From Shimia sp022448905 (GTDB lineage Bacteria; Pseudomonadota; Alphaproteobacteria; Rhodobacterales; Rhodobacteraceae), in assembly GCF_047126315.1 (NCBI RefSeq), contig NZ_CP138953.1, positions 2,170,001-2,234,000 of the forward strand: DNA of 64,000 nucleotides. The letters are read 5' to 3'. Positions 16,096-24,436 of the stretch are shown here, in pieces. The position numbers were made by a program, and so were the translations under genes. Under the pieces are notes generated by a model that was not told the DNA's origin, searched no databases, and saw nothing but the letters and a program-made list of their open reading frames with translations. Within the stretch, counting starts at the first letter, position 1, and every line of letters starts with the position of its first letter.

Positions 16096-16685
16096 TGCTT
16101 CTGACGCGTCGCAGGGTTCGGATCGAGACCGAGCGCATGACCTTGCGCCCGCCGATCCATGCGGATTTTCGCGAGTGGGCGGAGCTGCGCTCTGCCAGTG
16201 CGGATTTCCTCATTCCCTGGGAACCGGTTTGGGCCAGCAGCCACCTGAGCCGCAAGAGCTTTACCAATCGCGTTTATTGGGCGCAGCGCTCGATTAGCAA
16301 TGACAGCGCCGTGCCGCTGTTTATGTTTCGCCGCGAAGATTACAGGCTGGTTGGCGCAATCACACTCGACAACATCCGTCGCGGACCGGCGCAGGCTGGC
16401 ACGCTTGGCTACTGGGTGGGACAGCCCTTTGCGCGACAGGGCTTTATGGCCGAGGCGATTGAGGCGGTGGTGCACCATGCTTTCACGCGGCTGGACCTGA
16501 GCCGCATTGAGGCAGCCTGTTTGCCGGAGAATGTGGCGAGCCGCGGCGTGCTCGAGAAATCTGGGTTCAAATACGAAGGCGTGGCGCAGAGCTATTTGCA
16601 GATCAACGGCCGCTGGCGCACCCATGTGTTGTACGCGTCATTGCGCCATGACCGGCGTGGGCGCACGTTGGCAGGGCAGGTGTAG
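16095..16685 (+). CDS. RimJ-like GNAT N-acetyltransferase
   Basis: A 196-residue GNAT acetyltransferase resembling RimJ/RimL, which acetylate protein N-termini such as ribosomal protein S5. Family features are 'RIETERMTLRPPIHADF' at the start, the acetyl-CoA loop 'GYWVGQPFARQGFMAEAI', and the C-terminal 'IEAACLPENVASRGVLEKSGF'. It overlaps the M16 protease stop by one base (TAATG), so the two are coupled. The substrate is inferred only from family similarity. A Rhodobacteraceae intergenic repeat begins at its stop codon. Confidence 0.88.
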   Translation: MLLTRRRVRIETERMTLRPPIHADFREWAELRSASADFLIPWEPVWASSHLSRKSFTNRVYWAQRSISNDSAVPLFMFRREDYRLVGAITLDNIRRGPAQAGTLGYWVGQPFARQGFMAEAIEAVVHHAFTRLDLSRIEAACLPENVASRGVLEKSGFKYEGVAQSYLQINGRWRTHVLYASLRHDRRGRTLAGQV

Positions 16686-16746
16686 GGGCTTTGCCCCAGC
16701 CTCAGCAGTGCTGAGGTTTCCCCAGGATATTTGTGGAAAGAAGAAG
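16684..16746 (+). repeat. Rhodobacteraceae intergenic repeat, copy 1
   Basis: The element has three parts: a GGGGC-TT-TGCCCC hairpin, a second perfect hairpin (CCTCAGCA-G-TGCTGAGG at 16700-16716) and the core CCCCAGGATATTTGTGGAAAG. It starts on the GNAT stop codon. The same three-part plan appears at 19082-19141 (reverse) and 32972-33036. Confidence 0.7.
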
Positions 16747-16814
16747 CCCAAGAAACCGTGAACGCCAAATGGGAGGATTTCTGCTAGGCTGCCTGAAACA
16801 GGGAGGAATGCAGA

Positions 16815-17624
16815 ATGCGGTTTCTTGTTATTTTGGGACTGATTTGGACAACGGCGGCACATGCGCAGGATCGGCGGCCGAGCCATTGTATCGCGTTGGC
16901 GCAAGTGCCTGGTATTGAATATTTGCACAAAGCATCCTTTCGCGAGCCAGTAGAAAAGCACGCGGTGCGGATCAGCTACATTAGCCATGCGTCCTTCCTG
17001 ATCCAGAGCCATGACGGCATTGATGTGGTCACCGACTACACCGGGTTTCTGGGCGTCACCACGCTCGTGCCGGATGTGGTCACGATGAACCACGCGCATT
17101 CCACACACTGGACAGCCAATCCCGATCCCGCGATCCCCAATGTCCTGCCGGGGTGGGGAGATTATGGGCTGGGGATCGAGCACCACTTGGATTTGGGCTC
17201 GATGCTGATCCGCAATGTCTCCACCGACATTCGCAGCTTTGGCGGGGTGGAGGAAAAGGGCAACTCGATCTTTGTTTTTGAGGTTGCGGGGCTGTGCATT
17301 GGCCATTTGGGGCATCTGCACCATGAGCCCAACGACGCGCAATATGCTGCCCTGGGCCGGTTGGATGTGGTGATGGCGGCCGTGGATGGGGGCATGAGCC
17401 TGGATGTGCCCACTATGATGCGGGTGCTCAAGCGGCTCAAGGCGCAGGTGGTGATCCCGATGCATTGGTTTGAGGAATGGACCTTGAGCGCGTTTCTGAC
17501 CGGCATGTCGGACGAGTATCTGATCGAGAACGAAGGGCGCTCTAGTCTGACCGTCAGCCTACGGGACTTGCCGGATCGGCCCACCATTAAAGTGCTCGCG
17601 CCGCGCTATCTGCAAGACCCGTAA
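16815..17624 (+). CDS. Secreted metallo-beta-lactamase-fold hydrolase (UlaG-like)
   Basis: A 269-residue MBL-fold protein with a signal peptide ('MRFLVILGLIWTTAAHA', cleavage before Gln18), so probably periplasmic. The fold core is 'ISYISHASFLIQ' then 'DVVTDYTGF', typical of the UlaG-like branch, with metal-ligand candidates in 'NHAHSTH', 'GHLGHLHHEP' and 'PMHWFEEW'. The canonical HxHxDH motif is changed to 'NHAHSTH', as in some members of this branch. The substrate is unknown. It stands alone between two unrelated genes. Confidence 0.8.
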   Translation: MRFLVILGLIWTTAAHAQDRRPSHCIALAQVPGIEYLHKASFREPVEKHAVRISYISHASFLIQSHDGIDVVTDYTGFLGVTTLVPDVVTMNHAHSTHWTANPDPAIPNVLPGWGDYGLGIEHHLDLGSMLIRNVSTDIRSFGGVEEKGNSIFVFEVAGLCIGHLGHLHHEPNDAQYAALGRLDVVMAAVDGGMSLDVPTMMRVLKRLKAQVVIPMHWFEEWTLSAFLTGMSDEYLIENEGRSSLTVSLRDLPDRPTIKVLAPRYLQDP

Positions 17625-17670
17625 GGGATTTTGCGTGGACCTTGCCGCTAGGGCAGCGTAGATCAGGGCC

Positions 17671-19080
17671 ATGAGTTTACATGATGTCTCCCCCGATTTT
17701 GTCCAATCCCTGTCCGAACAGCTGCCGGAAGGCACCTTGCGTAGGCCGGAGCCGCGATACTTGGAAGAGCCCCGTGGGCGGTCTTTTGGCAACGGTGGCG
17801 TGGTGGCCTTGCCGCGCTCGGTCGAGGAGGTCGCAACTGTTGTAAAGGCCTGCAACGCGGCTTGCGTGCCAGTGGTGCCTTATGGCGGGGGAACCGGGCT
17901 GGTTGGCGGCCAGATTGTGGAAGAAGGCGCCAAGCCGGTGATCCTGTCCCTGGAGCGCATGAACAAGGTGCGCGACGTGCGCCCTTTGGAAAACGTGATG
18001 ATCGCGGAAGCAGGGGTGATCCTGCAGGATGTGCAGGCGGCGGCCGAAGCGGCCGACCGGTTGTTTCCCCTGTCGCTTGGGGCGGAAGGCACAGCGCGGA
18101 TTGGCGGCAATCTGGCGACCAATGCTGGCGGCGTGAACGTTCTGCGCTATGGCAATGCACGGGACCTGTGTTTGGGGCTGGAAGCGGTGCTGCCTACCGG
18201 CGAAATCTGGCACGGGCTGACGCGGCTGCGCAAAGACAACACCGGCTATGATCTGCGCAACCTCCTCGTCGGCGCGGAGGGCACTTTGGGCGTGATCACG
18301 GCGGCGACGCTGAAGCTGTTTGCGCGGCCAAAATCGGTGGCCACGGCGATCATGGTGGTGACCGACCCGACAGCGGCCCTGCGCCTGTTGGCCATGGCGC
18401 GGGACATCGCAGGGGAATCCGTTTCGGCGTTTGAGTTGATGCATCAGAACGGTATGGATTTTGTGGTCGAAACCTTGCCGGACGTGCGCCTGCCGTTTGA
18501 GGCTGCGCCAGAGTGGTCGGTGCTGATCGAGGTGGGCACCGGATCGGGGGCGGAGGGCCTTCTGGAAGATTTGTTTGGCGAAGCGCTTGAAGAAGGCTTG
18601 GTCGCGGACGGGCTGATCGCACAGAGTGCGCGCCAGCAGGACGACTTCTGGAACCTTCGAGAGCATATTCCGGTGGCCAATAAGGCGATTGGCTCGGTGG
18701 CAAGCCATGACATTTCCCTGCCGCTGGAAGCGCTGCCCGAGTTTATCACAGAGATGAGCGCCAAAATTGCCGCGCAATGTCCGCTGCGCATCAACTGTTT
18801 CGGGCATCTTGGCGATGGTAATTTGCATTACAACCTGTTCCCGCCCAAAGGCGGCGATCGGCATGACTATGACGATATTCGCCACGATCTGAGCGCGCAG
18901 ATTTATGATCTGGTGCATCAGTACGGAGGTTCATTCAGCGCCGAACACGGTGTTGGGCGGCTCAAGGTTGGTGATTTGGAGACATACGCGGACCCGACAC
19001 GGCTGGCGGCGATGCGGGCCATCAAAACAGCGCTGGACCCGAACGGGATCATGAACCCGGGCGCGGTGCTCGCGCCCTAG
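17671..19080 (+). CDS. FAD-linked D-2-hydroxyacid dehydrogenase (GlcD/D2HGDH type)
   Basis: A 469-residue flavoprotein oxidising a D-2-hydroxyacid such as D-2-hydroxyglutarate, D-lactate or glycolate. An N-terminal FAD_binding_4 domain contains 'VPYGGGTGLVGGQ' and 'NLATNAGGVNVLRYG'. The C-terminal FAD-oxidase domain ends with the metal/substrate motifs 'NCFGHLGDGNLHYN' and 'GSFSAEHGVGRLK'. It lacks the C-terminal iron-sulfur domain of large fusions, and no glcE or glcF follows. This favours a single-subunit D-2-hydroxyglutarate or D-lactate dehydrogenase, passing electrons to ETF or quinone. The exact substrate is open. Confidence 0.88.
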   Translation: MSLHDVSPDFVQSLSEQLPEGTLRRPEPRYLEEPRGRSFGNGGVVALPRSVEEVATVVKACNAACVPVVPYGGGTGLVGGQIVEEGAKPVILSLERMNKVRDVRPLENVMIAEAGVILQDVQAAAEAADRLFPLSLGAEGTARIGGNLATNAGGVNVLRYGNARDLCLGLEAVLPTGEIWHGLTRLRKDNTGYDLRNLLVGAEGTLGVITAATLKLFARPKSVATAIMVVTDPTAALRLLAMARDIAGESVSAFELMHQNGMDFVVETLPDVRLPFEAAPEWSVLIEVGTGSGAEGLLEDLFGEALEEGLVADGLIAQSARQQDDFWNLREHIPVANKAIGSVASHDISLPLEALPEFITEMSAKIAAQCPLRINCFGHLGDGNLHYNLFPPKGGDRHDYDDIRHDLSAQIYDLVHQYGGSFSAEHGVGRLKVGDLETYADPTRLAAMRAIKTALDPNGIMNPGAVLAP

Positions 19081-19081
19081 G

Positions 19082-19141
19082 TCTTCTCATTCTGCAAGTA
19101 TCCTGGGGAGTCGCCCAAGGCGACGGGGCAAAGCCCCTCTT
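19082..19141 (-). repeat. Rhodobacteraceae intergenic repeat, copy 2 (reverse)
   Basis: Read on the minus strand it has GGGGC-TTT-GCCCC, then the hairpin GTCGCC-TTG-GGCGAC and the core CCCCAGGATACTTG. It fills the whole gap between the convergent dehydrogenase and apt genes, starting at the apt stop codon. Confidence 0.7.
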
Positions 19142-19679
19142 ACAGGCCCTCGAATTCGCAGAGCACGGAGACATCCATGCCCATGGCTTCAAGTTTCTTA
19201 CGGCCGCCAAGCTCCGGCAGGTCGATGATAAAGGAGCAGCTGATGATCTCGCCGCCCAGCCGTTCGATCAGCTTGATACCCGCCTCAGCGGTGCCGCCGG
19301 TGGCCAGCAGGTCATCGACCACGAGGATTTGCTCACCGGGCTGGATGGCGTCGTCGTGGATCTCGACAATCGCCTCACCGTACTCGAGCTTGTAATCCTG
19401 CGAGATGGTGGTGCCGGGCAGTTTGCCCTTTTTGCGGATGGGCACAAAGCCAACGCTCAATTGGTGGGCAATCGCGCCGCCAAGGATAAACCCACGTGCC
19501 TCAAGCCCAACCACCTTGTCGATGCGGGTGCCGGCGTAAGGGTGCAGCATTTGGTCAATCGCCATGCGGAACCCGCGCGGGTCCGCAAACAGCGTGGTGA
19601 CATCGCGGAACATGATGCCTTCATGCGGGAAATCGACAATGGTGCGGATGTAGTCTTTGACGTCGGCGCTTTTAGGCAT
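19140..19679 (-). CDS. apt: Adenine phosphoribosyltransferase
   Basis: Salvages adenine to AMP using PRPP. The 179-residue length is typical. The PRPP-binding signature is 'ILVVDDLLATGGT' at 118-130, and the N-terminal 'IRTIVDFPHEGIMFRDVTTL' and 'GLEARGFILGG' are diagnostic of Apt rather than other phosphoribosyltransferases. mtnP lies 1.1 kb away on the same strand; it releases adenine from methylthioadenosine, so the two enzymes form consecutive steps of purine salvage although other genes separate them. Confidence 0.96.
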   Translation of the reverse strand: MPKSADVKDYIRTIVDFPHEGIMFRDVTTLFADPRGFRMAIDQMLHPYAGTRIDKVVGLEARGFILGGAIAHQLSVGFVPIRKKGKLPGTTISQDYKLEYGEAIVEIHDDAIQPGEQILVVDDLLATGGTAEAGIKLIERLGGEIISCSFIIDLPELGGRKKLEAMGMDVSVLCEFEGL

Positions 19680-19841
19680 CTTTGGTTCCGGGGTTAAATT
19701 TCAGACGCAGCAGGTTTGGCGGATGCAAGCGCGGCGCGCAAGGGCGGAGTTTGTCGCGGTGGAGAGAGTTTGCTCTGGACGGAGGGCGCATCCCCTCTGT
19801 AAGCCGATTTGGGACAGGGATGCAGCTTGGGTGGGTGTCAC

Positions 19842-20072
19842 ATGGGATCAACAGACGCGGGGCAGTCGGACAAGGGCAAAGCGAAGGCAAAGCCTAAGTG
19901 TAAGTCCAAGGTCAAAGTGAAGTCCAAAGCCAAGAAGGACAGTCAGCTGATCCTGCGGCTCGACAAGAAGGAGCGCGATGCCTTTGTTGATCTGTGCAAG
20001 GATATGGACACAAGTGCCGCGCGGGAAATTCGCGGCTTTATCCGAAAGTTTATGAAGAAAAACAAACGCTAA
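19842..20072 (+). CDS. Small lysine-rich protein with ribbon-helix-helix-like tail
   Basis: A 76-residue protein. Residues ~10-35 are a repetitive basic stretch in which lysine alternates with Ala, Pro, Ser or Val. The rest, 'SQLILRLDKKERDAFVDLC' followed by a second helix ending 'FIRKFMKKNKR', has the strand-helix-helix pattern of MetJ/Arc-type DNA-binding proteins. A DNA-binding or chromatin-like role is inferred from charge and pattern only. The start was placed at ATG 19842. Its stop overlaps the convergent LysE gene stop. Confidence 0.6.
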   Translation: MGSTDAGQSDKGKAKAKPKCKSKVKVKSKAKKDSQLILRLDKKERDAFVDLCKDMDTSAAREIRGFIRKFMKKNKR

Positions 20073-20698
20073 GCAGCACGTTTCAGTGTTGCTGTCAGCA
20101 CCCCCATGCCCATTAACGTGATGCCACCGATGCGGGTTAGGCCGCGCATCACGGACGGTTTCTCGATACGACTGCGCAGCCGATCGGCCAAGAGCGCATA
20201 GGTCAGCGCATTGAGAGCGGCGAGGGAGACAAACGTGCTGATGAGGATGGAGAACTGCGGCAACATGGCTGCGGTTGGGTCAATGAACTGCGGCACAAAG
20301 GCAATGAAGAAACCGATGCTTTTAGGGTTCAGCGCGGTGACGGCGGCGGCATGACCAAAGACGCCGCGTGCGGGCAGGTCTGCGGATTTGCTGATGTCGC
20401 CCAAATGGGCCTGACCGGCGCTGCGCAGCATTTTGAAACCAAGCCAGACAAGATACACGGCGCCCACCCATTTGAGGACCATAAAGGCGGTGGCGGAGGC
20501 CAGTACGATGGCGCCCAAGCCCATCAGCGAGGCGGTCATGGCAATCAGATCGCCCAGGGCCACTCCGGCAGCGGTGGCGACGGCGACTTTGCGTCCTTGG
20601 GTGAGCGCGTAGCTGAGCACCAACAGGATGGTGGGGCCGGGGATCAGCAAGAGCGCGGTGGAGGCGGCGACAAAGGTCAGCCAGAGATCGAGGGACAT
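20069..20698 (-). CDS. LysE/RhtB family amino-acid exporter
   Basis: A 209-residue inner-membrane protein with about six hydrophobic segments. The N-terminal family signature is visible: 'LLIPGPTILLVLSYALTQGRK' followed by 'GVALGDLIAM'. Related RhtB, LeuE and LysE proteins export homoserine, threonine, leucine or lysine by proton exchange. The substrate cannot be named. Its stop codon overlaps that of the convergent small basic protein. An imperfect stem (20704-20711 with 20724-20731) lies just upstream, towards mtnP. Confidence 0.88.
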   Translation of the reverse strand: MSLDLWLTFVAASTALLLIPGPTILLVLSYALTQGRKVAVATAAGVALGDLIAMTASLMGLGAIVLASATAFMVLKWVGAVYLVWLGFKMLRSAGQAHLGDISKSADLPARGVFGHAAAVTALNPKSIGFFIAFVPQFIDPTAAMLPQFSILISTFVSLAALNALTYALLADRLRSRIEKPSVMRGLTRIGGITLMGMGVLTATLKRAA

Positions 20699-20767
20699 AA
20701 GACAGGGCCTGCAGATGAATCAACAGGCCCTATCAAACAGATGAATTGGACTTTGGTCTAGCGGCAA

Positions 20768-21658
20768 TTAGCCTGCGAGCACGCGACCTGCGACCGCATC
20801 CAGTTTGGCGATCATTTCTGGGTCACGTTTGTCCGGAGCGGTCATGATGGCAAACTCCAGCGCTTTGTCGCAACCGTGTTCACAGTCGGCGCGTTCCGCT
20901 CCGAGGAGGGCAGGCAGGCCACGCACAAGGTTGCGGGCTTTCTCACTGTTGCCGGTCAATGTGGCAATGATTTCAGTGACATCCACTTCGCCATGCTCCG
21001 GATGCCAGCTGTCATAGTCGGTGACCATGGCCACCGAGGCGTAGCAGAGCTCGGCTTCGCGGGCCAATTTGGCTTCGGGCATGTTGGTCATGCCAATCAC
21101 ATCCGCGCCCCAGCTTTCGCGGTACATTTTGCTTTCGGCCAAAGTGGAGAACTGTGGACCTTCCATCGCGAGATAGGTGCCGCCTTTGTGCACCTTGATG
21201 CCAGCGTCAGTGGCAGCGGTGAAGCAGGCGTCTGAGAGGCGCGGGCAGGTCGGGTGGGCGACGCTGACGTGAGCGACAAGGCCGGGGCCAAAGAAGGATT
21301 TTTCGCGCGCGAAGGTGCGGTCAATGAATTGATCCACAATAACAAAATCGCCCGGCGCCATTTCTTCGCGGAAGGAGCCTGTGGCGGAAACGGAGATCAC
21401 ATCGGTCACGCCAAGGCGTTTGAGCGCGTCGATGTTGGCGCGGTAAGGCACGGAGGTTGGCGTGTGCACGTGGCCACGGCCGTGGCGTGGCAGGAAGGCC
21501 ATTTTCACGCCGTTCAAACGGCCGGTGAGGATCTCATCAGATGGGGTGCCAAAGGGGCTTTCTACCGCCTGCCATGTGGCGTCTTCCAGCCCGTCGATGT
21601 CATAGATGCCAGAGCCGCCAATGACGGCGATCATGGTTTCTTTGGTGGCCTCAGTCAT
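20768..21658 (-). CDS. mtnP: S-methyl-5'-thioadenosine phosphorylase
   Basis: Splits methylthioadenosine, a by-product of polyamine and homoserine-lactone synthesis, into adenine and methylthioribose-1-phosphate. The 296-residue protein has the PNP/MTAP fold: 'IAVIGGSGIYD' near the N-terminus, 'FLPRHGRGH' with the phosphate-binding pair, and 'MEGPQFSTLAES' and 'VIGMTNMPEAKLAREAELCYASV' around the purine site. The ATG at 21658 is preceded by GGGAGACGGGC, supporting this start over the Met at residue 9. The adenine produced would feed apt nearby. Confidence 0.93.
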   Translation of the reverse strand: MTEATKETMIAVIGGSGIYDIDGLEDATWQAVESPFGTPSDEILTGRLNGVKMAFLPRHGRGHVHTPTSVPYRANIDALKRLGVTDVISVSATGSFREEMAPGDFVIVDQFIDRTFAREKSFFGPGLVAHVSVAHPTCPRLSDACFTAATDAGIKVHKGGTYLAMEGPQFSTLAESKMYRESWGADVIGMTNMPEAKLAREAELCYASVAMVTDYDSWHPEHGEVDVTEIIATLTGNSEKARNLVRGLPALLGAERADCEHGCDKALEFAIMTAPDKRDPEMIAKLDAVAGRVLAG

Positions 21659-21784
21659 GCCCGTCTCCCAGTGCTAATCGTTGGGCAAAGTTGTGCGGAC
21701 AAGAGGCCGGAATTGCAAGGAAAAGCCGGGTCGGTAACGCGTCTGTAATGCGTCTGTATCGCGACGGTGCAAATTTGGATGGCA

Positions 21785-22342
21785 TCAGGGTTGGGACAAG
21801 CCGCGTTTTGCAAGTTGGGCACGGTAATAGGCGAAAGCGGCTTCAAAGCCGGTAAGCGGCCACGTGAGGTCTTGGGAGGCGCCATGGCGATCGCGAAAGG
21901 TGAAGCGGAAGTCGCCTCCAGTGCGCATCTCCGCCAGCAAGGTTTCTGCGGCGTCGCCGTCGAAGATGCATCCGGTGCCGGTTAGACAGCCGACCCGGTT
22001 GGTGTGCCAGACGGAGGTGCCATCGCGTTCGATGCGGAAGTTGCCGGGGGCGGTGAGGGTGCCGAGCTCCAGTCCGAACTCGATTTCAGGGCGGTCATCG
22101 TCGGATTGGGTCAGGAAGAAGAACTGCGCGGCAAAGTTTGGTTGCGGTGAGAACACGTCCACGCGTCGGATGTAACAGCGTTGCGCCAGCGTGCCATTTT
22201 CGTCGCGCTCGTCACACAGCGTGTTCCAGAGGTCATGGATTGCGTGGTGGGTTACGCGCCAATTGGAGGGGCGGTCGTTGGCTGCCTGATCCTGAGCGGC
22301 GAGGGGAGTTGCGGCCAGAGTGAGGGCAAAGAGCCAGCGCAT
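21785..22342 (-). CDS. Secreted protein of unknown function
   Basis: A 185-residue protein with a signal peptide ('MRWLFALTLAATPLAA', then Gln). The mature part holds four cysteines: one in 'NTLCDER', one in 'AQRCYIRR', and a pair in 'VGCLTGTGCIFDGD'. This suggests disulfide bonds in the periplasm. The spacing and the 'GCLTGTGCIFDGD' segment faintly recall invasion-associated locus B (IalB) proteins, but I would not assign that family without a profile search. It is divergent from the SulP transporter across a 248-bp gap. Confidence 0.7.
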   Translation of the reverse strand: MRWLFALTLAATPLAAQDQAANDRPSNWRVTHHAIHDLWNTLCDERDENGTLAQRCYIRRVDVFSPQPNFAAQFFFLTQSDDDRPEIEFGLELGTLTAPGNFRIERDGTSVWHTNRVGCLTGTGCIFDGDAAETLLAEMRTGGDFRFTFRDRHGASQDLTWPLTGFEAAFAYYRAQLAKRGLSQP

Positions 22343-22590
22343 GGGGGACTCCTGAAACGGTACGCGTTGGCGGCACTCTTCATTTCATAGGCTTGGCTGT
22401 CCAATCACGTGGCGTCAGCAATCTGTGAAGGAAAATGCCGAATTGGGCGGCAGCGGGGGCAGTGGCGCGGCGGAACGTGGTGCAAAAGCCTCTGACGGGG
22501 CGTCGGGCCGGTCGCCGCTATTGTTTGTTAAGGGCAAACCGGCTAGGGAGGCCGCAAAGCGAACACTCCCAGATTTACGCAGGTACACTC

Positions 22591-24237
22591 ATGAGACGCG
22601 CGGCGTTGGCCATGCTGGCCAAGAATATTTCTCCTCCCAACCTTTCGATCATGCAGGACGAAGGGTTCACTCCAAACCGGATCAAGACAGAAGTGCTCTC
22701 CGGCCTGACCGTGGCGCTGGCGCTTGTGCCAGAAGCTGTGGCCTTTGCCTTTGTGGCTGGGGTGCACCCGCTGGTGGGCTTGTACGCGGCGTTTTTGGTC
22801 GGTCTGATCACCGCGTTGATCGGTGGCCGTCCGGGCATGATCTCCGGCGCAACCGGTGCGTTGGCGGTGGTGATGGTGGCCTTGGTGGCCGAGCATGGCG
22901 TGGAGTATCTGTTTGCGACCGTGATCCTGATGGGGATTTTGCAGATCATCGCGGGCGCGTTGCATTGGGGTAAATTCATCCGCCTTGTACCACATCCGGT
23001 GATGCTTGGCTTTGTGAACGGTCTGGCGATTGTGATTTTCCTCGCACAGCTGACGCAGTTTAAAGACCCGGCTAACACCGACGCATGGCTGGCAGGACCG
23101 CAGATGGCGATGATGTTGGGGCTTGTGGCGTTGACCATGGGCATCATCTGGGGGCTGCCAAAGCTGACCAAAGCCATTCCAGCGCCACTGGGGGGCATTG
23201 GCATCACCGCGATCATTGTGATTGTGTTTGGCATCAATGTGCCAACCGTGGGCGATATGGCCTCCATCAAGGGCGGCCTGCCGAGCTTCCACATTCCGTT
23301 TGGCGAAGGCGAGGGGATTTATCCACCAGCGCTGTTGGCGCCGTTCAACCTTGAAACGCTCTACATCATCCTGCCGTATGCGGTGATCCTGGCGGCGATT
23401 GGCCTGATCGAGAGCCTGCTGACGCTGAACCTTGTGGGTGAGATGACCGGCAAGCGCGGTGGCGCGTCGCAAGAATGTATCGCGCAGGGGACGGCGAACG
23501 TAGTGACCGGCTTCTTTGGCGGCATGGGCGGCTGTGCGATGATTGGTCAGTCGATGATCAACGTGAAATCCGGTGGTCGCACGCGGATCGCAGGTATTTG
23601 TGCTGCGTTGTTCCTGTTGGCGTTTATCGTTGTCGCAAGCCCGTTGATCGAGCGTATTCCGCTGGCTGCGCTGGTGGGCGTGATGTTCATGGTGGTGATC
23701 GGCACTTTTGCCTGGAACAGCTTCCAGATCATGCGCCGTGTGCCACGGATGGACGCCTTTGTGATTGTGCTGGTGACGGTGGTGACCGTGCTGGAAGACC
23801 TTGCGGTGGCGGTGGTCGTCGGCGTGATCGTGAGCGCGCTGGCCTACAGCTGGCAGAACGCACGGCGCATCCACGCGAACACCCGTGAGAGCGAGAGCGA
23901 TCCGGGCGCGAAGGTTTATGAGATCGAAGGGCCGCTGTTCTTTGGCTCTGCTGAGGGCTTTAGCGAGCTGTTCGCTGTGGACGCCGATCCGGAGCATGTG
24001 ATTGTGGATTTCGCCCGGTCGCGCGTGGTGGACCAGTCCGCGTTGCAGGCAATTGAAGCGGTGGCAGCCAAGTATGAGGCGGCGGGCAAGCAGGTTGTGC
24101 TGCGTCACCTGAGCCGGGATTGCCACGAGCTGCTGACCAAAGCGGGCAACTTGATGGTCGATAGTGACGATGACCCCGAGTATCAGATTGCCGTGGACTA
24201 TCCGGTGAAAACCGGGGTGTTTGGCGGCGGTCACTGA
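22591..24237 (+). CDS. SulP family inorganic anion transporter with STAS domain
   Basis: Membrane transporter for sulfate, bicarbonate or related anions. From ATG 22591 it has 548 residues: about ten to twelve membrane helices beginning 'LSGLTVALALVPEAVAFAFVAG' (the SulP signature), then a cytoplasmic STAS domain over the last ~110 residues ('GPLFFGSAEGFSELF', 'VIVDFARSRVVDQSALQAIE'). The start is uncertain: the frame is open to 22435, and ATGs at 22612 and 22651 are alternatives. I prefer 22591 because an AGG lies 8 bases upstream. A terminator follows. Sulfate versus bicarbonate cannot be decided here. Confidence 0.92.
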   Translation: MRRAALAMLAKNISPPNLSIMQDEGFTPNRIKTEVLSGLTVALALVPEAVAFAFVAGVHPLVGLYAAFLVGLITALIGGRPGMISGATGALAVVMVALVAEHGVEYLFATVILMGILQIIAGALHWGKFIRLVPHPVMLGFVNGLAIVIFLAQLTQFKDPANTDAWLAGPQMAMMLGLVALTMGIIWGLPKLTKAIPAPLGGIGITAIIVIVFGINVPTVGDMASIKGGLPSFHIPFGEGEGIYPPALLAPFNLETLYIILPYAVILAAIGLIESLLTLNLVGEMTGKRGGASQECIAQGTANVVTGFFGGMGGCAMIGQSMINVKSGGRTRIAGICAALFLLAFIVVASPLIERIPLAALVGVMFMVVIGTFAWNSFQIMRRVPRMDAFVIVLVTVVTVLEDLAVAVVVGVIVSALAYSWQNARRIHANTRESESDPGAKVYEIEGPLFFGSAEGFSELFAVDADPEHVIVDFARSRVVDQSALQAIEAVAAKYEAAGKQVVLRHLSRDCHELLTKAGNLMVDSDDDPEYQIAVDYPVKTGVFGGGH

Positions 24238-24262
24238 TCGCAGCAACAGATGACTAAGAAAT

Positions 24263-24290
24263 GGGCTGGCCGAGAGGCTGGCCCTTTTTT
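24263..24290 (+). terminator. Rho-independent terminator after the SulP gene
   Basis: A 9-bp stem with two G-U pairs (24263-24271 with 24276-24284) and a GAGA loop are followed by six T (24285-24290). It lies 25 bases past the SulP stop. Confidence 0.8.
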
Positions 24291-24317
24291 GTTGCCGTCT
24301 CTTGCCTCGGAGAAGCC

Positions 24318-24380
24318 GAGGCGCGCCCGACCCTCCCCACAGGAGGGCGCTTTGCACACACCTAGGGTCAGGCGCGCCTC
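24318..24380. repeat. Long imperfect inverted repeat upstream of the AEC permease gene
   Basis: Two 17-base arms (24318-24334 and 24364-24380) pair over 10 bp, one C-A mismatch and 6 bp more, around a 29-base loop. Inside, CCCTCC (24331-24336) can instead pair with GGAGGG (24342-24347), which would break the longer stem. It lies ~57 bp before the AEC gene start, where it could act on the RNA leader. Confidence 0.55.
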
Positions 24381-24436
24381 TTGTTTCTTGGCAGGAACAG
24401 GCGCAATAGGAATGGGACCACACCGGAGCAACCCTC

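Noticed and set aside
17037..17300. MBL-fold gene as a beta-lactamase
   Set aside because: The motif pattern is UlaG-like, with an altered HxHxDH; nothing supports antibiotic hydrolysis.
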